Shown here piece after piece: positions 1-6,981 of a stretch of DNA of 64,000 bases. The notes beneath the pieces were generated by a model, which saw only the letters and a list, made by a program, of their open reading frames with translations, made no database searches and was not told where the DNA came from. Position 1 is the stretch's first letter. Each line of letters opens with the position of its first letter. Location of the stretch: NCBI GenBank assembly GCA_044867425.1, contig JBIOUX010000035.1, forward strand, positions 1 to 64,000. The letters run 5' to 3'. The translations under genes and the position numbers were made by a program. This DNA comes from CAWBJP01 sp044867425 (GTDB lineage: Bacteria > Actinomycetota > Acidimicrobiia > IMCC26256 > BP-133).

Positions 1-438
1 GTGCCGACTGCCGTCCGGGGCCACACGGATACTCGTGCCATTCCACGTGGTGGTGCCAGGGTCGTCCCCAAGGCCGTTGCGGCGCTGGGCTGCGGCCTGT
101 TCCGCCATCGCGTGCGCGCCCGAACCCTGAGACAGCAGCGCCCGGATGGTGGCGAACTCAACCTTCGCATCCTCCCGGACACGCCGGTTCGACGAGGCGA
201 GGCGCCCAGATGCGATCAGCGTCTGCAACTTGCCCAGCGTGTCACCAAGGTCCACCAACGCCATCGGCGCAGGCGTCACCGGCTTGAACGGCTGCGCCGA
301 CATGTCCGGGGCCGGGAGCCGCTGCGCCTTCTCCACCTGCTCCTGCGACTTCGCCAGCAGCGCCCAACTCAGCGGATTCGCCGGGGCGCTCACACTGTCA
401 AGGCGATCAATCTCGAGGTCTTCGAGCTCAAACTCCAT
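1..438 (-). CDS. phage-like hypothetical protein, cut by the left edge
   Basis: An open frame starts at the ATG at 436-438 and stays open for 146 codons to the window edge, so the C-terminus is missing. It begins MEFELEDLEIDRLDSV and is hydrophilic, with a helical, Gln/Ala-rich stretch around residues 25-110 (for example EQVEKAQRL). No signal peptide or membrane segment is visible. It starts 3 bases after the stop of the prohead-protease-like gene, with GGAG overlapping that gene's end, so the two are probably translationally coupled. The position next to the protease suggests a capsid-morphogenesis role, but I do not recognise the family. Confidence 0.7.
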   Translation of the reverse strand, partial: MEFELEDLEIDRLDSVSAPANPLSWALLAKSQEQVEKAQRLPAPDMSAQPFKPVTPAPMALVDLGDTLGKLQTLIASGRLASSNRRVREDAKVEFATIRALLSQGSGAHAMAEQAAAQRRNGLGDDPGTTTWNGTSIRVAPDGSRH

Positions 439-441
439 CTC

Positions 442-855
442 CTACTTCTCCTTCGGTACGCGACGGGCTCGGCCTTGCAGAGAGAAGGCCGTCTTCGACT
501 TCCGACGGCGCTCGAAGGTCGCTCGATCCGGACAATGCACTTCCACCCACCAGCCCTCGTCGACCGTGCCCGGAGGGATTCCCATGGCGGCCTGGACTTC
601 CCGCGTCAGTACGACGGAGCCCACAACCCGGGCGTTCGGCTCCCCGGCATGGTCCTCGCCGGACAGGCCACCGTGGTCCATGAACTTCCACACGGCCCGC
701 TGGAGCATCTCCGGGGAAGCGATACGGTCATTCTGGGAATCGACGACCGTCCGTCCGTCCTTCGTCACGGCGACATTCCCGAAACCCATCAGAACCTGTG
801 CGGCGTCGTCCGCCTTGACCACCCGTCCGACAAAACTGATCTTCTCGTCACTCAC
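442..855 (-). CDS. XkdF-like putative prohead serine protease
   Basis: The protein has 137 residues. It contains the pattern GRVVKADDAAQVLMGFGNVA, then KFMDHGGLSGEDHAGE and EGWWVEVHCPD. Beta-strand blocks around a central His and a late WWVEV strand are typical of XkdF/PBSX-type phage proteins, which are annotated as putative serine proteases of prohead maturation. The stop (442-444) precedes the next gene by 3 bases, and the start overlaps the previous stop by 4 bases, so it belongs to the leftward element operon. The assignment rests on pattern recall and the catalytic residues cannot be confirmed by eye. It could instead be a non-proteolytic structural protein. Confidence 0.55.
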   Translation of the reverse strand: MSDEKISFVGRVVKADDAAQVLMGFGNVAVTKDGRTVVDSQNDRIASPEMLQRAVWKFMDHGGLSGEDHAGEPNARVVGSVVLTREVQAAMGIPPGTVDEGWWVEVHCPDRATFERRRKSKTAFSLQGRARRVPKEK

Positions 856-1097
856 CTGACTTCTCCTTCACTTAACCCCGTCACCCGGAGGCGCTCACCG
901 GTGTGCAAGTCCGCCACCCGCTGCTCCAAAAGTTCGACACGACGAGTGAGAACACGAATCTCCACGAGGAGCGGTGCCAGCGCACGCGACACCGCCCTCT
1001 CCACCGCTTCGGCGCCCAGCTTCGCCGACAGATTCACCGCCTCTTCGACCATCCTGGCGTAGCGCTGATCGAGGATGGCGAGCAGCTCGTCAGTCAC
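852..1097 (-). CDS. small coiled-coil hypothetical protein of the element
   Basis: This 81-residue protein starts MTDELLAILDQRYARMVEEA and is mostly helical, with heptad-like spacing in EIRVLTRRVELLEQRVADL (about residues 45-63). No enzymatic motif is visible. It overlaps its neighbours on both sides by 4 bases, which is strong evidence for co-translation in the leftward operon. Small coiled-coil proteins next to a prohead protease often act as scaffolds or head-assembly accessories. That role is an inference from position only. Confidence 0.65.
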   Translation of the reverse strand: MTDELLAILDQRYARMVEEAVNLSAKLGAEAVERAVSRALAPLLVEIRVLTRRVELLEQRVADLHTGERLRVTGLSEGEVR

Positions 1098-1684
1098 GCC
1101 ACACCCCGGTCACGCCCCGACGGGCGGCCACCAAGCTCGTTGAAAAGCCACTCCCGCGGACGATCGCTCACAGCGTCAAACAGCGCGTTCTTCAACGCCG
1201 CAGCCACATGGCGACTCTGGTTCGCCCCAGTGCCACCAGCCGCCTGGGTGCCAAGGGCCATCACCTGGCCGGCCACCTTCGCAAACTCCTTCGCCGTGGC
1301 CCGCAGTTGCGGCTCGAGCGCATCCAGCTCGGCCTGCGCCTTCTGCTGAGCCTCCACGGCCGCCAGACGTTCGACCTCTCGGGCCTCCCGGGCCTCGCGG
1401 AGCGTCTTCTCACGGGCCGCCACCACAGCCGCCTCCCGGCGACGCGCCTCACGCTCCAGCCGCTCCAGGTGCGCCTCCGCCTCCTCCAGCGCCTCCTGGC
1501 TGCCAGGGTTGCCATAGGAGGCCTCAAGCGCGGCCACCCTGAACACGTCGCGGGCAGCCGACAGAGCGTCGACCTCGGCAACCGTCCCGTCGCCGTCGTA
1601 CCGGACGATTGACTTGTCCCAGGCCGCTGCCTCGAGGCCAAGGGCCATCACGTCACGGGCATCGACACGGGGGACAACGGACAC
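1094..1684 (-). CDS. coiled-coil phage-type protein (possible scaffold)
   Basis: The 196-residue protein is dominated by an Arg/Glu/Ala-rich helix at about residues 70-150 (for example EEAEAHLERLEREARRREAA and EAREAREVERLAAVEAQQKA). The tail GRDRGVA follows a more globular FNELGGRPS segment. The GTG start at 1684 is well supported, because AGGAGG lies exactly six bases upstream. It overlaps the next gene by 4 bases. The composition and location suit a capsid scaffold or tape-like accessory. I do not recognise a named family. Confidence 0.7.
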   Translation of the reverse strand: MSVVPRVDARDVMALGLEAAAWDKSIVRYDGDGTVAEVDALSAARDVFRVAALEASYGNPGSQEALEEAEAHLERLEREARRREAAVVAAREKTLREAREAREVERLAAVEAQQKAQAELDALEPQLRATAKEFAKVAGQVMALGTQAAGGTGANQSRHVAAALKNALFDAVSDRPREWLFNELGGRPSGRDRGVA

Positions 1685-1744
1685 GGGGGACCTCCTGGGT
1701 TCTTGTTCCGACTCCTGCCTATGGTTGCCGGTCCGGTTGGTTAC

Positions 1745-2074
1745 TCAGCCCCGCCCGCACGTCGGGCACCGCGCCGACACCGGGGCCACGTCGGTGACCG
1801 AAACCAGCGACGCCCGGAAGGTGAGCACCGAGGTCGCCGACAGGTGATGACCACACACCGGCAGGCTAGACATCGACCGGAACTTCCCCGCCAAACGACA
1901 GCGGTCCCCCGCCACGCCGGTTACACCCGCACACCGCGGCACAGCGCGCCGCCTCTCCCTCTGCCGGCGCCGCCACTCCTTCAGATTGCAGTCCCCACAG
2001 CGGCGGGGCCACGGGCCAGTACGGCCCCGGCGCACGATCGGCTCGCCACAGTCCAGACACAGGCGCTCAGACAT
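1745..2074 (-). CDS. Cys-rich (zinc-ribbon-like) small phage protein
   Basis: The 109-residue protein starts at the ATG at 2074 (MSERLCLDCGEPIVRRG), preceded by a run of G. It has the Cys pairs CLDC and CGDC early, CAGV and GDRC in the middle, and CPTC at the end, which suggests two small zinc-binding modules around a basic helix (KEWRRRQRERRR). The longer frame upstream is the tail of the preceding gene read in another frame. It overlaps the previous gene by 8 bases. Such proteins in phages are usually DNA or RNA binding, but no specific function can be assigned. Confidence 0.6.
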   Translation of the reverse strand: MSERLCLDCGEPIVRRGRTGPWPRRCGDCNLKEWRRRQRERRRAVPRCAGVTGVAGDRCRLAGKFRSMSSLPVCGHHLSATSVLTFRASLVSVTDVAPVSARCPTCGRG

Positions 2075-2488
2075 CGAACCCCCGCCTTCGTGCCGACACC
2101 TTTGAACCCCGCCCGAACTTCGAACCCACCGGGCGCACGTCCACGTCCGGCACCGGGCCCCGGGCGATCGTGATCGACACCGGGTCCAGCCGACCACCCC
2201 ACTTACAACCCACGCCACGGCTCGTGCTCGACCTCACCGTCCACGTGCCCGAGATGTCCACCGTCTGGCCCAGCACGAGCGGGCGGCCCGAATCGAGCAG
2301 CACGTTGAACCCGGCGCAGAACAGTTCGAGCACCGGCTCGGTAGACACCCGGCCGCCGGGAACCCGCGGCTTCGACGAACGTCCGCCATGGTGCCAGCAG
2401 CGGACAGCGTCGCCCGTCACGGCCGGCCACACGGCTCGTTCACCCGCGGGCCCGCCGTCAGGATCACCGCGCACAGCGGCTTAGCCAT
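2067..2488 (-). pseudogene. Cys/His 'C..HGG' phage protein with an apparent frameshift
   Basis: Reading from the ATG at 2488, the product begins MAKPLCAVILTAGPRVNEPC and reaches a stop after GRP. The neighbouring frame, open from 2474 to 2067, continues with AVTGDAVRCWHHGGRSS. Joining the frames gives a coherent zinc-finger-like pattern of C, C, C and HHGG. The switch falls in GGCCGGCC at about 2420-2427, and one more GGCC unit would restore CGRPAVTGD. So this is either slippage in a GGCC repeat (a real mutation) or an assembly error. The second frame alone (GTG start at 2474, 135 residues) could still be translated. The remainder is beta-rich with no known domain. Confidence 0.5.
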
Positions 2489-2801
2489 CTGAGAACCCCC
2501 TCAGCGCCACGTGCGCCGGGTTCACGCAGCAGATCGACTCGCAGTCCCGCACCACCTGAACCCCGGCCGGCAACCAGCCACGGCACAGCACGTACGCCGA
2601 CCGTCGGGGTGTCGTCGACCCGGCCATCCACCGCCAGTGCGCCGACGAACTCGGGCCCTCAACCTCCACCTGGCGCCAGAAGCTCGCCCGCTCCAACGCC
2701 GCCGTGCTAGCACGGCTCCGGACCCAGGGCGGGTCGTACTCCACACCCCGCGCCGGCCAGGGGGACACAATCCGTTTCGGCCCAGTCGACCAAGCGCTCA
2801 T
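2481..2801 (-). CDS. HNH-like protein lacking the expected catalytic His
   Basis: The 106-residue protein keeps the frame of small phage HNH endonucleases: SSAHWRWMAGS, then SAYVLCRGWLPAGVQVV, then CVNPAHVALRG at the C-terminus. In the active family the central stretch reads H-x-C-D before CVNPAHL, but here it reads VVRDCESICCVNPAHV, with Arg where the histidine is expected. Active HNH enzymes in phages often sit beside terminase genes and assist DNA packaging, and this gene lies just downstream of the terminase-small-subunit-like gene. The substitution suggests a DNA-binding or structural remnant. AGAGAAG precedes the ATG. Confidence 0.55.
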   Translation of the reverse strand: MSAWSTGPKRIVSPWPARGVEYDPPWVRSRASTAALERASFWRQVEVEGPSSSAHWRWMAGSTTPRRSAYVLCRGWLPAGVQVVRDCESICCVNPAHVALRGFSDG

Positions 2802-2908
2802 CTTCTCTGGTTCCTCCGTACGATTCGGCGCTCAGGGGGCGCTCGGAGGGGTTGTAGGGCTGACGGGTCACGGGTCGGCACACCTGTGCCGCCGGAGCAC
2901 AGCGAGGC

Positions 2909-3067
2909 TTAGACGGGCGTAGGACGGTCCTTCAGCCCGAGCGGGTCAGGGTCGACCTCGAGCGGATCACCGGGGCGCAGCCGGATCGCCGTCCCCGGAC
3001 CACCAAGGCGACGGTCCCCGTCCCGCTCCCGTTTTGTGGTGCGGCTGCTCCCCTGGCGGCGGGCCAT
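2909..3067 (-). CDS. 52-residue basic hypothetical protein
   Basis: A short frame runs from the ATG at 3067 (MARRQGSSRTTKRERDGDRR) to TAA at 2909. It is very basic at the N-terminus and ends with DPLEVDPDPLGLKDRPTPV. A GAGGGTGG stretch lies about 5 bases upstream of the start. It fills the gap between the terminase-like and HNH-like genes on the same strand. There is no known domain, and it is supported only by position, ribosome-site-like sequence and codon pattern. The bases on either side (2802-2908 and 3068-3157) show nothing else. Confidence 0.4.
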   Translation of the reverse strand: MARRQGSSRTTKRERDGDRRLGGPGTAIRLRPGDPLEVDPDPLGLKDRPTPV

Positions 3068-3154
3068 CTCAGCCCACCCTCTGGACGAAAGCCGTCGAAC
3101 CGACAGTCAGACGGCGCCGGGGGAACCGTTGTGCCATAAAGGATCGCGGAGGGG

Positions 3155-3172
3155 TGGTCACGGAGTGGTCAC
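3155..3172 (-). repeat. 18-bp GTGACCA direct-repeat site, copy A
   Basis: On the minus strand this site reads GTGACCA-CTCC-GTGACCA, two GTGACCA units 11 bp apart, overlapping the stop codon of the terminase-like gene. A near-identical site lies at 10244-10261 over the integrase stop, with 16 of 18 bases equal. It may be a protein-binding site such as an integrase arm site, or coincidence. Confidence 0.4.
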
Positions 3173-3718
3173 AGGATTGGCGGCACGCTCCGCATCGGTC
3201 AGTGGAAGTTCCCTCACCACGGCCACAGTCAGCGCCGCCTTCTGCTCATCCGACAGGCCGACCGCCGGGTCGGTCAGCACCGCGTCGAACGCACGGCGGA
3301 GCTCGGCCGTCTCAGCCATGGTCCGCAGCTCCCGGGCCCGCACCTTGCGCTCCGCGAAACCCAGCCGCTGCCACTCAGCCAGATGGCTGAACGTCGCCTT
3401 CAATGCGTCCAAGAACAACTTCACGTCGGTCTCGGCGCCTGCCGCCTCCATCCGCTGCTTGGCGATCGTCAGGAACTCGACCGACTGAGCCAAGACGCGC
3501 TCCAGCTGGTCGAACGGATCCTCCAGCGGTTCGATGTCAAGGCCGGCAAGGCGGCGGGTAGCAGCCAGGCGGGCCATCACCAGCTCGCCCTTCTTCCGGG
3601 CCCTGCCTGTCGCCGAGCCGTGTGCGATGCACGTTGCCAGCCCACGGACACTCCAGGCACGGCAAGGGGAGCCGTCGCTGCGATGGCCGGCGCATTTTTG
3701 GTTCCAGCTCAAAGCCAT
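3158..3718 (-). CDS. terminase-small-subunit-like packaging protein
   Basis: The 186-residue protein starts at the ATG at 3718 (MALSWNQKCAGHRSDGSPCR) inside the end of the previous gene, with a 10-base overlap. The N-terminal C-x-H, C-R-A-W, C-I-A-H-G-S pattern is the Cys/His module seen in many phage DNA-packaging and small-terminase-type proteins. A long helical region follows (LERVLAQSVEFLTIAKQRME and LDALKATFSHLAEWQRLGFA), which could form an oligomeric ring. No large terminase is visible in the window. The role is inferred from the motif arrangement and from the nearby HNH-like and prohead-protease-like genes. Confidence 0.45.
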   Translation of the reverse strand: MALSWNQKCAGHRSDGSPCRAWSVRGLATCIAHGSATGRARKKGELVMARLAATRRLAGLDIEPLEDPFDQLERVLAQSVEFLTIAKQRMEAAGAETDVKLFLDALKATFSHLAEWQRLGFAERKVRARELRTMAETAELRRAFDAVLTDPAVGLSDEQKAALTVAVVRELPLTDAERAANPVTTP

Positions 3719-4203
3719 GGGGTCGTCTCCTGCGACGAGGGCGAAGGGGCCGTCGAGGCGAGCGGCCCGGACTGGCGACGCAGTTCCGCCGCGAACATGC
3801 GCAGGATCTCGCCGGGGTCGCGTGGGGCGGGTCGCTTGGCGATGATCTCGTCGTACATCGCCTTGATCTCGCTCCACTTAGCGTCGAGCTCGGCGCGCTT
3901 CTGACGGAGCCATTCGGCGGTGGCGGGGTCGATCATGTCCTCTCCTTCGGTGGGATTCATCGCTTGCCCCCAGTTGGGGTCGGCGCAGGCGGTGCCGTGC
4001 ATCAGACAGACGAGCGGTGGTCGTTCGGCGACCCGACGGACGGCGGCGACCAACTGGTCGCTGTGTCGTTCCATCCAGTCGTCGGCGGCAGCCCGGACGG
4101 CGTCGATGATCGGTTCGCCGACGCTGATGGGGTGGTCGACGAGCCACGTGAGGAAGGCGTCGAAGACGGCGTCACGGGCGTGTTGGGGGTTGGGTCGGCA
4201 CAT
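3709..4203 (-). CDS. hypothetical protein of the element
   Basis: The 164-residue protein starts at the ATG at 4203 (MCRPNPQHARDAVFDAFLTW), chosen because GGGAGG lies nine bases upstream. Longer in-frame starts would read through the repeat region beyond. It is mainly helical and acidic, with a helix such as ATAEWLRQKRAELDAKWSEI near residues 95-125. It has no membrane segment or recognised motif. It is the first gene after the replication gene and the putative origin, and it overlaps the terminase-like gene, so it may take part in regulation or packaging. That is inference. Confidence 0.65.
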   Translation of the reverse strand: MCRPNPQHARDAVFDAFLTWLVDHPISVGEPIIDAVRAAADDWMERHSDQLVAAVRRVAERPPLVCLMHGTACADPNWGQAMNPTEGEDMIDPATAEWLRQKRAELDAKWSEIKAMYDEIIAKRPAPRDPGEILRMFAAELRRQSGPLASTAPSPSSQETTPWL

Positions 4204-4273
4204 CGGGTCGTCCTCCCTTGGTGGGGAGGCTCGGTGGCCTTCTGGTGTGGTTACGAGGGTGGGGCGGCGACGC

Positions 4274-4381
4274 GACACCCAGATGACCCTTCTCGCGTAC
4301 ATGGTTAATAGGGGTATCTGGGTCACCTGACCCTGTTCCCCCTTGTAACACACCCCCCCGCGCGCGAGGCATCTGGGTCAC
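4274..4381. other. candidate replication origin with ATCTGGGT iterons
   Basis: The gap after the prim-pol gene contains ATCTGGGTCAC twice in direct orientation (4316-4326 and 4371-4381, 55 bp apart) and an inverted ATCTGGGT (complement at 4277-4284). It also has the perfect inverted repeat GGGTCA-CC-TGACCC (4320-4333) next to an AT-richer patch (4299-4317, including GTTAATA). Repeats of this type directly downstream of a primase/helicase gene resemble the origins of phage satellites. The last copy overlaps the prim-pol stop codon. Function is inferred from pattern and place. Confidence 0.45.
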
Positions 4382-6498
4382 AGTCCACCTCCAACAGGCT
4401 TGACCTCCCACCACCAACCGTCCTTCTTCTGTGCCTTGGCGACGCCGACTTCCTTGGCGGCGGAGTAGACGACCTTCTGGGTGAAGCCGAGGTCTTTCCC
4501 TTCGGCGAGCAGTTCGTTGGCACGACGTGGTCCGCTGCCGAGCGCCTCGGCGAGCCAGTCCTCACATTCCTGTCGGAGCACAGGCTTGGGCCCTGGTTTG
4601 GTACCGAAGAGCACGTCTTCGGTGAGCTGGGTGTCGGTGTTCCAGCGGAGCACGGCGGGGGGGAAGGTGCGCCCGTCTGATGCACCGACGGACTCGATCC
4701 GGTATTCGAGGAGGCCGGCTTTCTCGCTGAGGTTGGATTTGACGTGGACGACGCCGTGCCGGTTGCCGTCGCGTTCTTTGCCCATGACGAGGACGCTGCG
4801 GGAGATTCCGGTGAACGCGATGGACTCGGACAGTTTGTAGAGGAGGGTGTCGAGACTCGTCTTGTTGAGGTGCATGATGAGGACGACGGTGACTTGGCGA
4901 CGTTCGGCGAGGTCGGCTAGGGGGGTGAGGACGTCCCGGACTTCGTTGTCGCGGTAGGTGTCGGTTTTGCCTCCGACGAACGATCCGACGGGGGAGATGA
5001 AGAGCATGCGGACGTCGGGGTGGTCTTCGAGGAGCTGGTCGAGGGCGGGCACGTCGCTTGCGGTGAAGGTGTCGACGCCCATGTCGGGGATGTAGACGCG
5101 GGTCTGGTCGGCGCCGGCTGCCCGCAGACGGGGTTTGACTGTGTCGCCGGTGCCGTCTTCGTATTCGACGATGACGACGCTGGCGGGTTCGGGGGCGGTG
5201 CCGATCTGGTCGGGGAACAGTGGTTTGCCGCGGGTGATGTCGGCGGTCATGCGGGCCATGAGGAACCCTTTGCCGACGCCGGGGTCTCCGCCGAGGATGA
5301 CCACCTTGCCCTGCGGGATCCGGGGGTAGGACGTCCAGTAGACGGTCTGCTCGTCCACGCTGCTGATCGGGATCAGTTTGAGCGGCTGCCCCTTGGTGCG
5401 CTGCTTGCCGTCGTTGGCGAACGGGTTGTTTTTGGTGCCGTTTCCGTTGTGCCGGCCCGGCTCCTGTTCGCCGATGAGGTCGTACAACTCGGCACTCGGG
5501 TCGGTTAGCCGCTCTGCTTTCTCCTTGTCGCCGGCTTCGACGGCGTCGGCGATGGCGGCGAGCTGGTCGGCGTGGTAGGTGGCTTTGCGCAGCCGGGGCC
5601 CGGGGGCGTTCGGCTTGAACAGTGTCCAGTTCGGGGTGAACACCTTGACGGCGCCGGGGCCGACGTACCCGATGGTCGCCGAGGTCCCCGACTGGTTCCC
5701 GGGCCTGGTGATCTGGATGGTGGTCATGACGACGATCTCGCCGTTGTCGTCGGCTTCCCTGGTGACGGCGACGTGTTCGCCGTGGCCACCGAGGCGCCGC
5801 AGCGCCTCGAGGGACGCCCGGTCGGCGGGGTGTAGCGCTTCTAGGTCGATCTGCCGCCAGTGCCGGTAGGACTTGTTGCCGTTGCCGTTGCTCGATCCGC
5901 CCCCACCTCCGGCGGCGAGGATGTCGAAGATCCACGCTGGGGCCGGGGCGACTTCGGCGCCCTCGAGGACGTCGCCGCCAGCGTCGTCGAAGTCCCACCG
6001 CCCCCACGGGGTGTACACGCCGGGGGCGACGGTCCACCCGTTGTCGGAGCGGACCTCGATCTCGCCGTCGACGAGATCGGTGTTGTCGACGTGGCGGGAC
6101 CCCTTGTCGAGCCAGACGTGCTCCCCGCCGGAGGCGGTGATCACGCGGGGCGTGTCGGGGAACTTGCCGTGCTTCTCTTCGAGAAGGAGTAGTTCCTCGT
6201 CTCCTCGGTGTCCGTTTTTTGTGTCGACGTCGAGCGCCATCCATCCCTTGGGGCCGAGGTGTAGCCCGACGCCCCAACACCACCCGGTGGGCAGGGTGGC
6301 GCCGTTGAACAGGCCTCGGAGTTGTACGGGGTCGGTGGTGGCGTCCTGGTGGGAGTGGAACGTCAACGGCTCCTTGCTGATCGCCTCCTTGCCGCCGTCC
6401 CACTTGAGCTTGACCGGGAACGCGGGGACTCCGACGGTGGCCCACTGGAGGGCGAGGGCGTGTGCCTCGTCTTGGGTCATGCTGTCGCGCCCGCTCAC
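4378..6498 (-). CDS. bifunctional primase/polymerase fused to a RepA-type AAA helicase
   Basis: The 706-residue replication protein has an N-terminal prim-pol domain (about residues 8-200) with the catalytic-type motif MALDVDTKNG, a following HVWLDKG, and WTVAPGVYTPWGRW. The C-terminal AAA_25/RepA-like domain (about 380-600) has the Walker A motif GGDPGVGKGF and the sensor-like VVLIMHLNK. Where the family usually has an Asp in Walker B, this protein reads LFISPVGSF. The GTG start at 6498 overlaps the stop of the upstream small ORF (GTGA), which fixes the start; an internal ATG lies six codons later. It probably primes and unwinds the element's DNA at the adjacent repeats. Confidence 0.85.
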   Translation of the reverse strand: MSGRDSMTQDEAHALALQWATVGVPAFPVKLKWDGGKEAISKEPLTFHSHQDATTDPVQLRGLFNGATLPTGWCWGVGLHLGPKGWMALDVDTKNGHRGDEELLLLEEKHGKFPDTPRVITASGGEHVWLDKGSRHVDNTDLVDGEIEVRSDNGWTVAPGVYTPWGRWDFDDAGGDVLEGAEVAPAPAWIFDILAAGGGGGSSNGNGNKSYRHWRQIDLEALHPADRASLEALRRLGGHGEHVAVTREADDNGEIVVMTTIQITRPGNQSGTSATIGYVGPGAVKVFTPNWTLFKPNAPGPRLRKATYHADQLAAIADAVEAGDKEKAERLTDPSAELYDLIGEQEPGRHNGNGTKNNPFANDGKQRTKGQPLKLIPISSVDEQTVYWTSYPRIPQGKVVILGGDPGVGKGFLMARMTADITRGKPLFPDQIGTAPEPASVVIVEYEDGTGDTVKPRLRAAGADQTRVYIPDMGVDTFTASDVPALDQLLEDHPDVRMLFISPVGSFVGGKTDTYRDNEVRDVLTPLADLAERRQVTVVLIMHLNKTSLDTLLYKLSESIAFTGISRSVLVMGKERDGNRHGVVHVKSNLSEKAGLLEYRIESVGASDGRTFPPAVLRWNTDTQLTEDVLFGTKPGPKPVLRQECEDWLAEALGSGPRRANELLAEGKDLGFTQKVVYSAAKEVGVAKAQKKDGWWWEVKPVGGGL

Positions 6499-6617
6499 AG
6501 CTCTGTCCCCCGAGCGGGGCGGTGGTTGCCCGCCATCGGAGCGATGCTGTTGGTGGAGCCGTTGTTGGCCGGTCGGGGCGCCTGTACGGGGCGCCCTTCG
6601 GCTTCTTCGGCGGTCAT
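6495..6617 (-). CDS. 40-residue coupled small protein
   Basis: A short frame runs from the ATG at 6617 (MTAEEAEGRPVQAPRPANNG) to the TGA at 6495. The start overlaps the stop of the HTH gene (ATGA), and its stop overlaps the GTG start of the prim-pol gene (GTGA). This double coupling is good evidence that it is translated. The product is Pro/Asn-rich, probably unstructured, and has no known motif. It may serve mainly as a translational bridge. The bases carry no other feature. Confidence 0.65.
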   Translation of the reverse strand: MTAEEAEGRPVQAPRPANNGSTNSIAPMAGNHRPARGTEL

Positions 6618-6808
6618 CGGGCTCCGCCGTGGATCTCGAAGGACGCTAACTCTGAGGCGGCGATTCGGTAGATTCGGCCGACCCTGACCGCACGCAACTT
6701 GCCCGCAGCGATCAGCCGGTACACGGTCTGGAGATGCACGCCCCAGGCTTCAGCGACGTCGGCAACACTGACGTAATCGTTCTTGGTGGACGATGAAGAT
6801 AGCGCCAT
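6614..6808 (-). CDS. excisionase/AlpA-like helix-turn-helix protein
   Basis: The 64-residue product starts at the ATG at 6808 (MALSSSSTKNDYVSVADVAE), preceded by AGGAGG eight bases upstream; in-frame ATGs at 6853 and further upstream lack this support. The core YVSVADVAEAWGVHLQTVYR followed by GKLRAVRVGRIYRI is a MerR-like winged HTH of the excisionase/HTH_17 type. It overlaps the downstream small ORF by 4 bases. In related elements such proteins direct excision or activate the replication operon. Positions 6809-6981 upstream hold a possible leader but no convincing gene. Confidence 0.8.
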   Translation of the reverse strand: MALSSSSTKNDYVSVADVAEAWGVHLQTVYRLIAAGKLRAVRVGRIYRIAASELASFEIHGGAR

Positions 6809-6981
6809 TAGTTCGACCTCCTCGGGGGTCGTAATGGCGCTCTCGTCGCTCATCCTCAGGTTGTCAGGTGAGCCCACTCTGGTGGCCCTTAGCGGAGTGG
6901 GACGGTCGGTACATCGACATTGAACGTCAGAGAGTTGAATCATTTTTCTGTGCCTGGCTGTTTTCGCTTCGACCTTGGACA

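Noticed and set aside
1..1062. Long rightward open frame of 353 codons at the left edge
   Set aside because: It is Arg/His-rich with no domain and opposes a chain of leftward genes with clear overlaps and ribosome sites. It is a GC-rich shadow.
3034..3904. Rightward frames over the terminase-like gene
   Set aside because: No recognisable product. The leftward frame carries the Cys/His module and coupled starts.
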